NCBI GenBank assembly: GCA_001695595.3
Contig: MBPM02000012.1
Location: 744,001-808,000, forward strand
Direction: 5' to 3'
DNA: 64,000 nt
Source: Plasmopara viticola
Lineage: Eukaryota; Oomycota; Peronosporomycetes; Peronosporales; Peronosporaceae
Below the pieces are notes generated by a model. It was given only the letters and a program-made list of their open reading frames with translations. It ran no database searches and was not told the DNA's origin. Below, piece by piece: positions 34,269-47,028 of this stretch. Positions within the stretch are counted from its first letter, which is position 1, and the number at the start of each line of letters is the position of its first letter. The translations under genes and the position numbers were made by a program.

Positions 34269-35245
34269 CTACATTTGCGCGGGAGGAACGTAGCCATGGT
34301 GAGCAGCATATAATTGGGCCATCTACTTGTCACAATAATGATAACAATCAATGTATCATTATAAACACTATGCATTAGTCTTGCTCGTACCTTGGCCATA
34401 TATTCCGGGTGCTCTTCAGCTTCATGGAGTACGAAAGCACTGGCCTTGGTCACGACCCCTTCATGTTGACGCAACAACGTTTCAGTCTCTTCAACAGCAG
34501 GACGATACGTCGCTGTCGGGTCCATATCCATATCGAGCTTCCCCTCGCGAAATTGCGGGTGAAAAAGCATGATAAGCAAGCTCAGGATGGCGTTACCACA
34601 CATGAGCAGGCCCACAAAAAATGAAAGCGATCCTTCCATGCCAAAATCCATGAAGCCTACGATAAAGATGAAGGCCGTTCGTCCACGGTACGTGAACAAG
34701 AAACCGAATTGCTGGCGGATCCATGGCTCCATGTGCTTAAAACGACACTCGAAAGCTAACAGTAGCAACGCAAAGATGCTGCCAAATTGTAGCATTTTCA
34801 GAGACACATCACAACAAAGTCAGATAAACCCAATCTAAATGTACGTACACGGCATAGAAGGAGATAAAGAAACATGTGATATCCAGCACCACGAGGTTAA
34901 AAAGCCCCAGAAACCCTGCAAGTGCTTGCAGCATCGCTAGAACAACGTTAGCGTAACGAAGATAGCGCATCAACGTGGCTGCTTCCATCATCTTCATTCT
35001 TCATAGACATCATACTTCACAGTCAATTTAAATAATTATTTATCGTCATTTTGAAAGAAGACGCACTTTTGCCAGTAAGTCGTTGGTGCCGACAGGTTAG
35101 AGAGCGACGTGAAGCCGCTTCTGTCGCCAACTTTCTGCTGGTGGATGTGGTATGGATTATTAGCATTTTCTAACACTACCTGCTGCGGGTTCAGCGGTGC
35201 GTGCAGTAGACGCTCCTGCGCGTCGTTTTCGCTCGATGCGAACAT
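34269..35245 (-). CDS. COPI-associated / TVP15-like Golgi membrane protein
   Basis: I model four exons on the - strand: 35067-35245, 34849-34998, 34391-34778 and 34269-34322. The introns are 68, 70 and 68 nt with GT..AG ends, and together the exons give an open frame of 256 aa. The N-terminal 60 residues are cytosolic and polar. Four membrane segments follow: one near LRYANVVLAMLQALAGFLGL, one near SFYAVIFALLLLAFE (created by the second join), and a pair across TAFIFIVGFMDFG and LLMCGNAILSLLIMLF. Between them IRQQFGFLFTYRGRTAF matches the conserved motif of the COPI-associated protein family (Pfam COPI_assoc, including yeast Tvp15). The C-terminus is a soluble tail ending YVPPAQM. Members sit in Golgi membranes and copurify with vesicle-traffic proteins; their biochemical role is not settled. 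It lies tail to tail with VPS13. The second join is the strongest because it restores the family sequence exactly across the membrane segment. Confidence 0.8.
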
Positions 35246-35544
35246 GGAGAATCGGTTCGCGGACTGGGTTTTAATGTTAGATTGTCATGATTTCGGCGGT
35301 TTGATAACATAGCACTACTACTTTGCAGAGAGCACGTAGTAATCGTCATTCTAACACTACTATTTAGAGTTATATCCAGCGTATTTATGCAGTCACTAAA
35401 CACAGGACAACCGACACATGTAAATGGTTCATTCAAAAGGGTACACGTACACATAACGTATGTATAGTCTCTACATAAAGTCCAAAGTGTCCAGACTTCA
35501 TCTAATTTCCTAACTTCGACCTGTTCGATTCCATGCTATTCAAC
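35246..35544. promoter_or_regulatory. Upstream region of TVP15-like gene, kinase 3' flank
   Basis: About 299 bp lie between the 3' end of the kinase gene and the start of the TVP15-like gene, both on the - strand. It should hold the kinase polyadenylation signal and the TVP15-like promoter. No specific motif is claimed. Confidence 0.3.
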
Positions 35545-37751
35545 CTACTTTTGCATAACTCGCGTGGCGCGATAAGTAAAGTCTTCAAAATACTCTCGCT
35601 CTCGGTCCACTGAATCGAGCATGCGCCATTCGGGCGTATCTACGGGCACTTGGTTAATGAATTCATTATCCACATACTTGGCGTCAGCGTCGTCGATGAC
35701 GTCCGGTACCCACTCCGGTTCAATCTTTTTCTGCTGCAGCTTCTCCCAGTCAATGCCCTCGAAGAATGGATGGTGCATAATGGAAAATGGCACCGCCTCG
35801 TTCGCTCCTAATCGCTTGGACGGATCTCGCTCAATCAACCCAGCAAGGAGCGACTGGACGTCTTCCGGCAGCTCAGGCGGAATATACAGGAACCCCTCGG
35901 CAATATTGCGGTACATGATGGCCTTGTTATCATCCTTGAACGGAGTCCGACCGACGTACATTTCAAAAATGAGGATTCCTAGACTCCACCAGTCGCAAGT
36001 TTTGTTGTAAATCGCGGGCGCTTCGCCTTTTTGGGGGTTCGCAGCTGCTAGTACCTCTGGCGAAATGTACTCTGGCGAGCCAGCTAACGAGTGCGCCTTC
36101 TTCTCACTACCATTGCGCGTATATGTCGACAAGCCAAAGTCCACGAGTACAATGTGACCATCTTTCTGAATCAAAATATTCTCGGGCTTGAGATCTCGGT
36201 AAATAATGTCCAGACTGTGCAAATGTGCCAAGCCCGCCACCAACTCGGCGGCGTACAACTTGATTCGTCCAGGTGTCAACTTCAATTCATTATTCTGATT
36301 GATGGTACAGTGATACCGCAAATCGCCCCCATTGTAAAACTCCATTCCCATGTACACTTTATCTTCATTCTGGAATGCAAACAGCAACGATGCCACAAAA
36401 GGATGACGCACTTCACGCAGCATATCGCGCTCAATCTTCGCGTTGCGTCGCATGTTTTCGTCCATGCCGATTTTTGTGATGATTTTAATGGCATAGATTT
36501 TTCCATTTGGACCCCGCGCTGATAACACGCGACCGTACGTTCCTGTTCCCAGAACCTTAAGCAGTTCAAAATCTTCAATTTTGAGCGTCGACTTTGATTT
36601 GCCGCGGCTCGAAGTATCGGCTGAAGTTATGGCCGTCGCTTCCGATCGCCCCGCAACACGAGACGCCCCCAGCCCGTGTTCCTCTTCGTTGCACACTGAC
36701 ATGGTCATCGTCCGTGTCAGCACTTCTTCCTCTGTGTCCTCCACTTCTTCGGCGTCTCCCGACAGAATTAAATCGCGTTGGCGAATCGCCTGTGTCTGCA
36801 CCGTCGCATCAAAATGGTTGACCAAGAAGCGGTAATATTTCCACGTACTATTCGTAAATCTCCTGTCGCCAGACACGTGCATGAGAATGCCGTTTCGAAG
36901 TAAAGCTGTGCCCAAGAGCAAAGCTTCTTCAGCCGTCGAGCACGTAATCCCTCCCTGCATTGGCCGATTCAATCCATGACAGAGCATCCACTCGACTGCC
37001 TCTTTACCCGTAATGACATTCGGGTGTGGTTTCAAGTACAAACTACGGTCCTTGGCCGGTAACTCGAGCCTCATTTGTTCCGCCGCGGTCCAAAGTTGCC
37101 ATAAACTCGGTTCGCGCATAATCCGACTGGAAATGCGCACTTTGCCTTGCACGCGTTTCATTTTGCCCCCCGGACGTAGCTGCAAATCATACCATGCCAC
37201 TCGTTCTTCGCCACTCGTATTCATGTCTTCGAGACTTAGCAACAAGCGTCCCAAATCTTCATTTTCCACTCGTCCCTTGTCTTTGCACTTGACCAGAACG
37301 TACTTGGCATGCATCAAGTTCGTTTGAATCCCAAACGTATATTCCTCCGAGGCAGCAGCAGCCCCAATGCCGAGTGGCTGGTGAGAGTCCACTTTACTCT
37401 CGAGCGAGAGCAAGACGGCGGCTTTCAGTGGACTCCACACTGGATTGGCTTGACGCAGCGGTGGAGTGCGCTGCTTCTCGCCCTTGATCTCGCGCTTGTT
37501 TTCGTCCAATAGTACGAGCGTGCAGTACGCATTGCGCCCACGACCCGATTCGGAAGGGACGAGGTCCCACGCTTCAATGGGCGTGACTTTTAACAAATAC
37601 CGTCGTTTCGACTTGATGCGCATTTTGCTCGGCTGGCTCGCGGTGCCTAAAAGAAGGCACACAGAAGAAAAAAGGAGGTACAGGTGGGTGGCACGTTGAC
37701 AAGAAGCGGCGAACGTGATCACGTACGCGATGGTGGCCTTCGATTCGACAT
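35545..37751 (-). CDS. AGC protein kinase with N-terminal C2-like and DEP domains
   Basis: Two exons, 37727-37751 and 35545-37646, are joined by an 80-nt GT..AG intron with a strong pyrimidine tract and give 708 aa. The first exon supplies MSNRRPPSR after a CACC context. If it is wrong, the ATG at 37623 gives 692 aa. Domains: a C2-like beta region at about 25-185 (LLKVTPIEAWDLVPSESGRG), a DEP domain at about 190-288 (VITGKEAVEWMLCHG), an acidic linker, and an AGC kinase at about 368-637. The kinase has the GTGTYGRV glycine loop, catalytic Lys in YAIKI, YRDLKPEN in place of HRDLKPEN, DFG, and activation segment HSLAGSPEY with Ser where many AGC kinases have Thr. The C-tail ends in a hydrophobic motif, FEDFTY. 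All catalytic residues are present, so it should be active. AGC kinases respond to lipid and cyclic-nucleotide signals; substrates are unknown. C2-like plus DEP plus AGC is not a standard animal or yeast arrangement. Confidence 0.85.
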
Positions 37752-40700
37752 GGTGAAGGCAAGCAATCGCCGGCTTGGCCACGACGGATGGAAAGGGGTT
37801 GTTGCGGAAGACAGCCGACCGGCGGCCGGTTGTGCAATTGTTGGGCCGGAAAAAAAGGGTCGGAAAACCTGTAAGATGACATTTAAGGAATGATGGTGGA
37901 CTCCTTACGCGGCGTTATCATACAAATTCCAGCTGCACAGGATCTGGAAAATACATACCTGGTATTCTTGAGATTGAGGCCTCCTATTTGTTTCCCGCCC
38001 AATCTATCCCAAACACCGGTATGTGGCGACTTGAATATCAGTACTACGCTGCTGAATGTTTTTAGGAGACCAGAATCAGTTGCGGGGGTTTTCGGTATAC
38101 ACCGAAACACTGCGAATGAAATTATGTTTTTTGCTAACTGTCTACTATGTTGCTTTAGCACTGCAACAAATCGCATTTGAATATTACTCGCTCTTGTAAG
38201 ATGCCAAAAGGCAAGGGCGGCAAGTCTTGAGTACTCCATAGAATACGAATCAGTGAGAGAATCTGTTTTGAAATGAAGTAGATTATCAGGGTGTTGTAAC
38301 GCAAAATTGGAACACTTTGCACGAAGTACTTCACCCTACGTGAAAAGTGCTCGCTTGGAGGGCTCACCTACGAGATGTTTTGGCTTTAGCATAATGCCAA
38401 GCTAGCGAAGTGCGGGCATGGAGTCACTTTTACCATATTCGAACGCGCGGTGCAAAGGCCGCGGCTTACATACGAAGAGCCCCTTGCTTCTGAAAGCAGA
38501 ACACGGCTGGTTTCGGTCAGTCGTATCAGAGACATTTCATTGGCCTCTAAAACTTTTGCTAAGCGAGACAATTACTTAACTTCACAAATAGCTCCTGGCA
38601 CCAAGTGAGCTTCTGCTTCGAAACAATTTCCATACTTAAGTTCCGCTTGGGTTGTTTAAAAGTGTCGGAGGAGGTTGCTTTCGCCTTGGCTTTGTGCTTT
38701 CTTCGTATGGAGGAGCACCTTTAGTGCGACCGAATGTATGCGCTCAAGATTGCCCTCAAGGGCGGTCTTGGCAGTCAGGTCGCGGCTTATTTGAAATTTT
38801 GAAAACCTTTTGCAGGAGATGGAGCTTTTTGACTCCGTAACTTTGAACCTTCACGCTCAGATCGACCACTTTGCGTCTCAGCATGAGGTCTTTGAGCTGC
38901 GTAGGGCGGTCCCTTTCTTAGCACTGAGCCTACGAGAGTCAGACGGTCCTTAAAAGCTTAATGCATTCAATGGCTGAACAACAACCTCACAAGCTCTTTG
39001 ATATGACGCAAAGTCAAAATTCTGGAGCGGGATGATAAGTAGCCACACTGAAACGGCTAACAAAGCCACTTTTAAGCTGTGGCAGAAAAGCTGAGTCCTG
39101 TAGTAAAATGCAGCCCTAACTAACGCGGCACACGATCAAGATACGATGCGCCTTGCTGGGTGTCTAGACTACAAATGAACAAAAATGTTTCCCCTCTATG
39201 TTGTAGCCGTAAATTTAAAAGTGGATGAGTTAATAGACCATCTTTACTTTTCCCTTTCCATCCCTTTAATGAACATGCTGCCTCTTATCTATTCGTTGCT
39301 TGGAAAAGCAGTTGCTACCATACAGCTCTCCATCCAACGTATTGACTATTACATAACTCTAATTAGTAGCATGTAAAGTAGCTTATAGTTGTGGTGTAGC
39401 ACTACTTTAGATCTTTGCATTGTCTTTTAAGCTAAGCTTGTGACTGAATATCAATTTTTTTCGTGTTGCTGATTCAATTCTATGTCTTTAATTTTATATG
39501 CTTGTCCATTCACTTTATCATCTGTTTGCAATTTGTTATCAAATTATTGCGATGACAACTTATTAAGCGAAATTTATGATACGATGTGCTACAAATATAA
39601 GTATATTAATCTTGCCTCGGAGACCTGAAGCCAACTTCAATAACAAGGTTTTCAAGCACTTTTCTTTGTATTTAATTCACCGCATACACCAAAGACTTAG
39701 ACTCGCCATTTTGCCTCCAGACTACACGGGAAACTTTTATAGAAAGGTTGCATCTACAAGCTGCTTGCACGCTTCCTGTCAGCAGCGGTCTATTTTTACC
39801 ACAGCGGCCGTTACGGCTTCGCGTATTTGTGATTTAACAGAGTGTCCATGTGAGCGTCTAGTCTTAGGCCATCTGTACTCTCAAAGGCGGCGTTTTCAAG
39901 TGTCATATATAAGATAAACAAAAAAATGAATAGAATGTAATCTGGAGCAGCTCAGTGCATAATCTAGGAAAAAATTTGATTTATCAAACCTGAATCAAAA
40001 ATGTATTCTTTGTACATTAGATTGTCCTTTGTACTGCTCGCTAATTGTGAGTACTCTTTTCCGAAGCCCTACTTAATCAGAAGAATGAAAATCACGGAAT
40101 ACCCATTTTTTTAAAAAGCACACTAGGCGTTTCGCATGCTCTTCGCTCGCATGCAACAAGCTTATATTACCGTGTTCAGTCGACATTTGATCCTTTTTGT
40201 TACCCATTTCGCCAGTATTATTACTTGCTTCGACTCAGCCGTGAATATACTTATATACTCTTCCTCAACACTTTTACCCATGGCAAAAAAAAAAACAATG
40301 ATACATACTTTGGCTTACAGTTCTCCATTTATAGTAGAGCGTACATCTGTGTTTAGCTTCGCCTAAAAGTGCTATTACCATCGCACTGTATGCTAGAACA
40401 TCCATTTGGTTGAGATTGAGTCATGATATTATAGCTAGAACGAGCAAAGTCGCATCTTGCTACAGATGCTTCACAAGCAGCAACATTTAATTTTGTACGA
40501 TAAGTTGAGCTTCAATTGGACAAACATACACTGATTTGCAACTTCAGCCAATGTATTGAATGCTCCTGCAAAAAAATACGAAAAAAATGTGTCAACAACG
40601 ATGATCCTAAGCGCGACAGCTGTGACACGATCGCTGACAAAAACGATACGTGGATGGAGATGAGGCGTACGGCCGGCAACAGAGAGCTGTAAGAGCAGAC

Positions 40701-43700
40701 GCCTTGTCGTTGTAGACAACGACGGCACGGGAATCTTACGATATATATGGTGCAAGAAGTCTAAATGCTCGAGATGCTCTGAAGGCCTCTTTCAACTGTT
40801 TCAAGAAACACGAGCATAGCATATCATACGAAGCGCTCCTATAATCGGGGTGTGCGCATGCGCGAAGCCAATGTAGCTAAGTATCGTTAAGGGTTGCTAA
40901 TTAAACATTTACACAGTGAGTTTCACGTGAAAGTTCGAGGCAGCGCATCTAGCGATGTAATGTGCTCAAGCGACATCAAAAAGGAATTTTCAAGCCGCAA
41001 CATTGGAATACATCCGACTTAAGCCAAGTTGAACTCCCAATATATTAATAAGCCACTCTGACAACCGAAGGTAGTTTTTGGCCTACAAATGTAAATACTC
41101 AGCGCGTATCGTGCGCAGATTGTTTTCTAAATAAAGGTTTCTCTTTCGTCCAACTATTCGTCTGTGGATCGTATGCTTCTGACATCCGCAAGCCGATCCC
41201 TACTTGCCGAAATAGAAGAATGCTACGGAGAATTGCGGGTGTTTATCCAACACTATCGTGTCCGAAAGGTTTTGTTATATCGACAACCTCAAACGGCCTT
41301 GCTGTATTTTAACCAGTAACACTGGCTTATACAGGTGCCAAATGCACAACTTGCTTTCCTGCGGACTTACGAACATCACTATTTCCATTCACCTCTAAAA
41401 TGTTAAAGACTTTATCGAGGCTTGCGGTTACAACAGTCTGTTGCTAGTGAAAGGCTATATAAGGGACCCAACGTGTAAGTCATGTATTGAAGCTCTGGTA
41501 AGCCTCACAGGCTTTCACACGCTTAGCCATCACCTTATACATTTGCATTCACCAATATGAAGTAATATTCACAATTTTGTCGGCCCAAATGGCCAGAGCT
41601 CGAACAATTACGTGGCTTCAGAAGTATAAAGTACTTCAGATCTTCGAAGCGATACAGGTGCGATTATCGAAGATGTGTCACCAGTCGACTTTGCCATCTT
41701 TACATGTGATAAAAATCACATAAAGAACTTCAGATTGGCATTCATTATAAATTTTGCATAAAAAATACTTTTTGATATCGCTGATGTGACCCGACACATG
41801 CGCAAAAGCGCGTCGACGAGCACATTAAAATTCTCAGGCTTGTATTAAGCGCAAAAAGTATACTTCGCAAGAAATAACATCTACCTTGCCACAAGTAAGA
41901 TGTATTTATCGCCGTCTACAAGGATGCGCGGTCTAAATGACTTTTGTACCCTTAGTTGCACCCGGGGCATCTCCACCGGCAAGCAACTCCTTACAACACA
42001 CGAAAACTTCCTTTTAGCTGCTTGGAATTTAAGAATTTGGTCATCTTTATCAAGTTGCAGAAACGCGCGACCGATAATGTAGTCGAAATTGTTGCAATTG
42101 ACGTTTAACGGCTTTGTCTCTCCCGGATCAGGTCCCTTTCTTAATGCTTTTAAGGCCACCCTGGTGCTGGACCCTTAGTGCAATTTTAATTCATTCATAG
42201 TAAGCTTTGCATGACCCGCATATAGAAGTGAAAACGGTCGGTCAGGCCAAAACTATTATAAATATATGCGCAATCCAGAAGAAATTAACTTTTATTTTTT
42301 TCGAGGTCTGCTCGGATCTCATACCTACTTGCAAAGCAGCACAGGATCTTTGATTTACTCGGATCAAATACATATTTGTCAGCATTCTCATTGGGAACAA
42401 AGATCCTCAAGACTAAAAACGTATCTCGGTTGGATCTAAGAGCCTACTGATCCTAAACCGAAGATATTTACATACAGACAGATTATGCCTTGTCAAAAGT
42501 TCATCATGTTCGGAAGGACGGTTTCACAGAGCTAAACTTAATATTCCCACAGCATATCATTAGGCGAGCTAGCCGCCATTAGGACCCCCTCATTCTGAGG
42601 TGACAGTATTTATGTTGAAACTCTAGATCACTGTTTATATACACACGGACGTGTTGTTAAGCAGCAAATCTATCATGTTGGTAAGGGTATTCAACTTATG
42701 ATTAGCATAATATTTTTACCTTCTTGCTCAATTTTCGAGCTTAATTGCACTATCGACGCTCCTTCCACGTACGACTTAGCGGACTTGCGCTATGTCTTTC
42801 TACTATACATCACGATTGAGGACGAGTGCAACATTTCAACTTTTACACCATGCCACTTTACATGTTTGACGAAGAAGCCATCAACGCCAAGTGGCAATGG
42901 TCATTGTCTAGTGACGCAATACTTCATTCCTGGCACGACTTTAGTCTCGCGTTCAAATTTTTAATACAATCAAAGGTTTTATAAAAAGTCTCTGGACGCC
43001 GCATCTTACCTTCCCTTATAAGATTTTACCGGATCATCGGGATCATACAAAATTTACAAGCTAAGACGCAACGTACTCTGTCTATTAGACTGGTCTAACA
43101 CAGATTAGTCCTGTACGAGGGATGCTTCTTATTCTCTTGAGATTCTCTGTCCAGGCAAACACAAAAGGCTAAAGCTCTTAGAGTTTTCGCCATTCTTAAT
43201 TCTCTGGCAGTGCCTTCATGTGAAGCGCAAACGTGTCGTGACATAAGTACCGTTAAAATCGCTAATAACTTTTGTAAATAAGGCCTTTCAGTCAGCCACG
43301 AAGATTTCTGTGACATGCAGAGATTCATTACTGGATCGTATTCCAACTAGCTTTTAGCGGAACTATGCTTTTCCATCCTAAAGAAACGCCACTTCCAATT
43401 ATTTGTTGTAAGCCCCTTGCGTAGCTTCGACATTCGCAGTTAGTGTTTCTTTGTTATTCACCTGTGGAGCTATAATACATTAAGAACGCTATTGCTAGCG
43501 TCTTTGGAGTTGGTGCTGCCCAAAGACGTTATCATTTTTGCCTTTGGGGAAAATATCAGCAACTTTGACACCTCCCGTTTTTATCATGAGCGCATACTTG
43601 CCCATACTTTCTTGAAGAAATTATATGCACAACATAGATGGAAAGATGACTTACGAAAGCGGTGTTGTGTAAGATTAGGCGGGTGGCATCCATGGCTTTC

Positions 43701-46700
43701 TTTATCGATCGAGCCAGAACCCGTGCTTTTCTAGCCGCAGTATAGTTGGTTCAAGCCACTGTTGAGTCTAGAACAATTCGAGAAAAAAATATCCTTGACA
43801 TAGTCGAGGAATAAATCTGGGGACATTTATAACCGTACGATTCGTCAGTCGACTTTAGGGAGATAATTTGAGTTGCGCTCTATAATTGTAACAGTCGGTC
43901 TATTCGCTTGACCGCAATCGTCATTTGGCGCAAAAAAACATACGTCAAAGTCTACTTAGACTTGACATTGTTTTCTCGCAGTCTCGCACACTTGCGTATG
44001 GAAAACAGTTAACCATGCCGCTTTTTTGTTTAAAGGGTGTCAGCGTCCGGATGTTTTCATTTTTACGGTCTGTATAAGTCACGGACCCATATTGAGAACA
44101 TACATCTACTTTTCGGCTTTGTGTACATTTGAACCGTGATGACGCTGCCATCGCAAAGGATCCCAAAGGCCTCTGTCGTCATAGAATATCGAAGTTACGT
44201 AACTTTTAGCCTTTAACGGCTGGTGATTTACATTTATAAATAATGCGACAGTTGCGTGATTACATAACAATAGCTGAGTGCACACAACCTGTTATAAACA
44301 GCAAACCCCTTATCAAAGACCTTAACGGCTTTGATCGCATTTGTCCCCTAAGCCGTCCGTTGCTCACGTCTTTGACAGCTCCAGACCTACCTCTTATAGA
44401 TTGGCCAGCTTGTTATTTAAATGAATCAAAAGTGTGCTGTAATTGCAATCATAGACGATCTCAATTCTAAGAGCAAATGTGGCCTTGATAATCTTTTATC
44501 TGAAGACTTCTTTGGCAATGCTTTGACTTCTTGTATTATCTATCTCGTCTTGGCAGCAATGATCACGTCGAGGACGTTTTTGTAAATGTAGACGCAGTTA
44601 CATTCTTGTGCTTGGTGTGTACGCACTACTTCGCTTTCAAATTCATTGCCATGAGAACGGTGAATCGTCGCGCTTTATGCACTTTTATATGCTTGAAGCC
44701 GTAAACTGTATTATCTAGCTTGCATATCGTGTATGGCATCGGCAATACTATGACTCGTCCACGTACGCACTTTCCTCCACAACGTTTTTCAAAAGCTTTG
44801 TGTCGACATTCAGCTATAGAGATTACGTATCCCATCGCAGCCATCACTGATGGTGCAACTTTTTTTATAATTCTTTTTCTACGATCGAAAATGCTTGCAA
44901 AAAGTAATATATTCTACCTTGAGCCGCTAGCTACTGGCTGGACTTTATAGCATAGAATCTGTTCTAGCTCGTTGCGCTTCCTTGTGGAACCCATCTGCAT
45001 ATAACTGATCAACATTTTCTCCTTTATTACAGCCACTTCATTTGCAAACTTTGAGATCTAAAATCACCGCCTTTGTTCAGTCCAGCTCGTCGTCATAATT
45101 AAAGTAGCATAGACAGTTAAGCAACGCTAGCAAGAACTGCGTCAGCGATGAGTTAATCCTCGTCGATCCTAGCCCTCTTCGTACATGGACAGCCACCCTT
45201 AGCTCTTTGTCATCACATGGGACGTCTAACAGAAGAAAACAGACTCTTTTGAGGATCTAGTCCACCCTGACTTTGCCTGAAGCACCATACCATTGCAGAG
45301 GTGGTTCAACACCAACTTTTTGCTACCTTTGCTTCTTGCTCTCAAATTGATATCATCTATTTTCACGTCAAGTGCATAATTATCCACTCTATCCATTAAT
45401 GCTCTGCTGTGAGTTCTTGATATTGATGGTCGCATCAACATTACCCGTGTTAACGCAGCTGAGTGTCGTATGGGGGAAGTCCAAGATGTACATTCAGACT
45501 TACCAGGCCGTATAAACCGTACCATACTCACCTTGGGAGGCCTTGAATGTATTACACGATACCCTTCCACATTCCCTCTATAACCGAAAAGCTAGTATCC
45601 ACCTTCATGGGATGAGCATTGTCTTTTTTTGGTCATCAGCATGAGTAGAACCTCGCAAAATTACACTGTATCCCGAATTCGTGCAGAATACTTCAGCCTT
45701 GGCTACTTACTAATGACCATTTATGTCAGAATTTGCCGTGGATGTCGAGTACTTTAATCAGATACATCCCCATTCTACCAACTATTCAGTAGGCAGGCTT
45801 GTTATGCACCATCTCTTGCGTCTTTCTTCATAATCAAAAATGAATAAACTATCTGCTTTTTTTTCAAGTATTCTCCGCCCAGCACCCTGCTACACCACCA
45901 GTAAATCGCTTCTAGCGCGCTGTGTATTAATCAAAGTGGTGTCCTGAGCAAGCGCGTCAAAGCTTCCAACTAACGTATTCGGCTCTTCTGAAATCGCATG
46001 TTCGTACTTTATTGATGTAGAATAAACTCTTAAACTCTGTCTGTTTTGTTCGACTTCGTCAGTTCAGTGAGTATCTTTTAAGGTACTGCCGATAAGCCTA
46101 TCACTAAACTGTTCTTCAGCATCAAATCATACAACACCAAATCTCTCGATGATGATTGCTGTAGTGTCTAGTTTGGCTATACTATAAGCACCTGCCTCCA
46201 AAGACGCCGCGCTGTTCCTCCGCGGATCACTTCATATGCAACCATTGCCTTGACATTATTTAAAGCAACCTGCGTTTGCCTTAGGCGCGCTTCAAATAGT
46301 CTTGTTTCTTAAGTCGCAGACACTTGCAATCTATTGCATTGCGCCCCAGCTGAAAGTTATCGCTCTTGCTTCGAGCATAGCCTACAAATGCAGTACGAAG
46401 AACGGTACAAAGGCGAATATTGTAGGAGTGGAGAAAGGTCTACACATCCTTCTAGACACGTACAGACTGGAATGCATGAGACAGAGCAGATTTTTAGTTT
46501 CAGGCCTTACTATCAAAGCTTTTGACGTGGCGTTTACATTGTCTTACTTGCGTCTAGGAATCCTTGCTTTTTAAATTTAAATGGCCGAAGACATTTGCTT
46601 TTCACAACTAAGGCAGTGAATTTGTTTTCCGTATTCAGTTCGTAAACCGCACGCAGTCATAAGATGGACCTACACGAAAATGTTTGCTACTCCGCCGAGT

Positions 46701-47028
46701 AAATGCAGACAGACTCCTTACGACAAAGCACTGGTACGTTATGGATAAACAAAGTAGCGGCTAATTTTCAGCTTGAGTCCTTCACGGGCAAGTTCGACAG
46801 TAAAGAAGCTGATTGATGGCACTGATCAATGTGTTCGCTCGTGCTCTCGCCCAGTGCCATGAAAAAGAATAGACGATAACGATTTACATGCACTTAGATC
46901 ATCTGAAGTAGTTGCCACCATCTTACAGCATATCATGAGTATTTAATAATAATCAGTCAAAGGTTTTATTACATTTGAGAAATTATCAAATATCTACTCA
47001 GGACATTTTCCGTCCATCCTCGAGGCCA
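37752..47028. other. Long AT-rich spacer with transposon traces
   Basis: About 9.3 kb without a supported gene. A possible Copia polyprotein remnant lies at 45200-45620 on the - strand. The patch at about 38380-38950 is less AT-rich and may be older element sequence of unknown type. A 94-codon - frame at 40471-40755 contains one hydrophobic stretch (ALRIIVVDTFFSYFFAGAF) but has no recognisable homology and no exon partner that I could find. Other open frames are short and look random. The last 100 or so bases hold the 5' flank of the metallopeptidase gene. Confidence 0.5.
45226..45620 (-). mobile_element. Possible Copia integrase/SH3-like region remnant
   Basis: A 114-codon - frame begins LFGYRGNVEGYRVIHSRPPK when extended slightly upstream. 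Copia polyproteins carry a similar stretch just after the integrase (FxGYxxxxKGYRVxD...KVxxSRxV). The rest, with SECTSWTSPIRHSAALT, is not recognisable and the neighbouring sequence is broken. This is a weak call. Confidence 0.28.

Noticed and set aside
37883..38239. 118-codon - frame and a 96-codon + frame covering the same stretch
   Set aside because: They overlap on opposite strands, have no recognised domain, and neither connects to the kinase gene by plausible splicing.
40471..40755. 94-codon - frame with one hydrophobic segment
   Set aside because: No homology, no signal peptide at the N-terminus and no exon partner.
44243..44470. MRQLRDY start that superficially resembles an RxLR motif
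   Set aside because: No signal peptide precedes it and the motif is at the very N-terminus, unlike real RxLR effectors.
46935..47028. Upstream extension of the metallopeptidase frame to 46975
   Set aside because: It relies on a TTG start; the ATG at 47029 begins the conserved region and gives the expected length.
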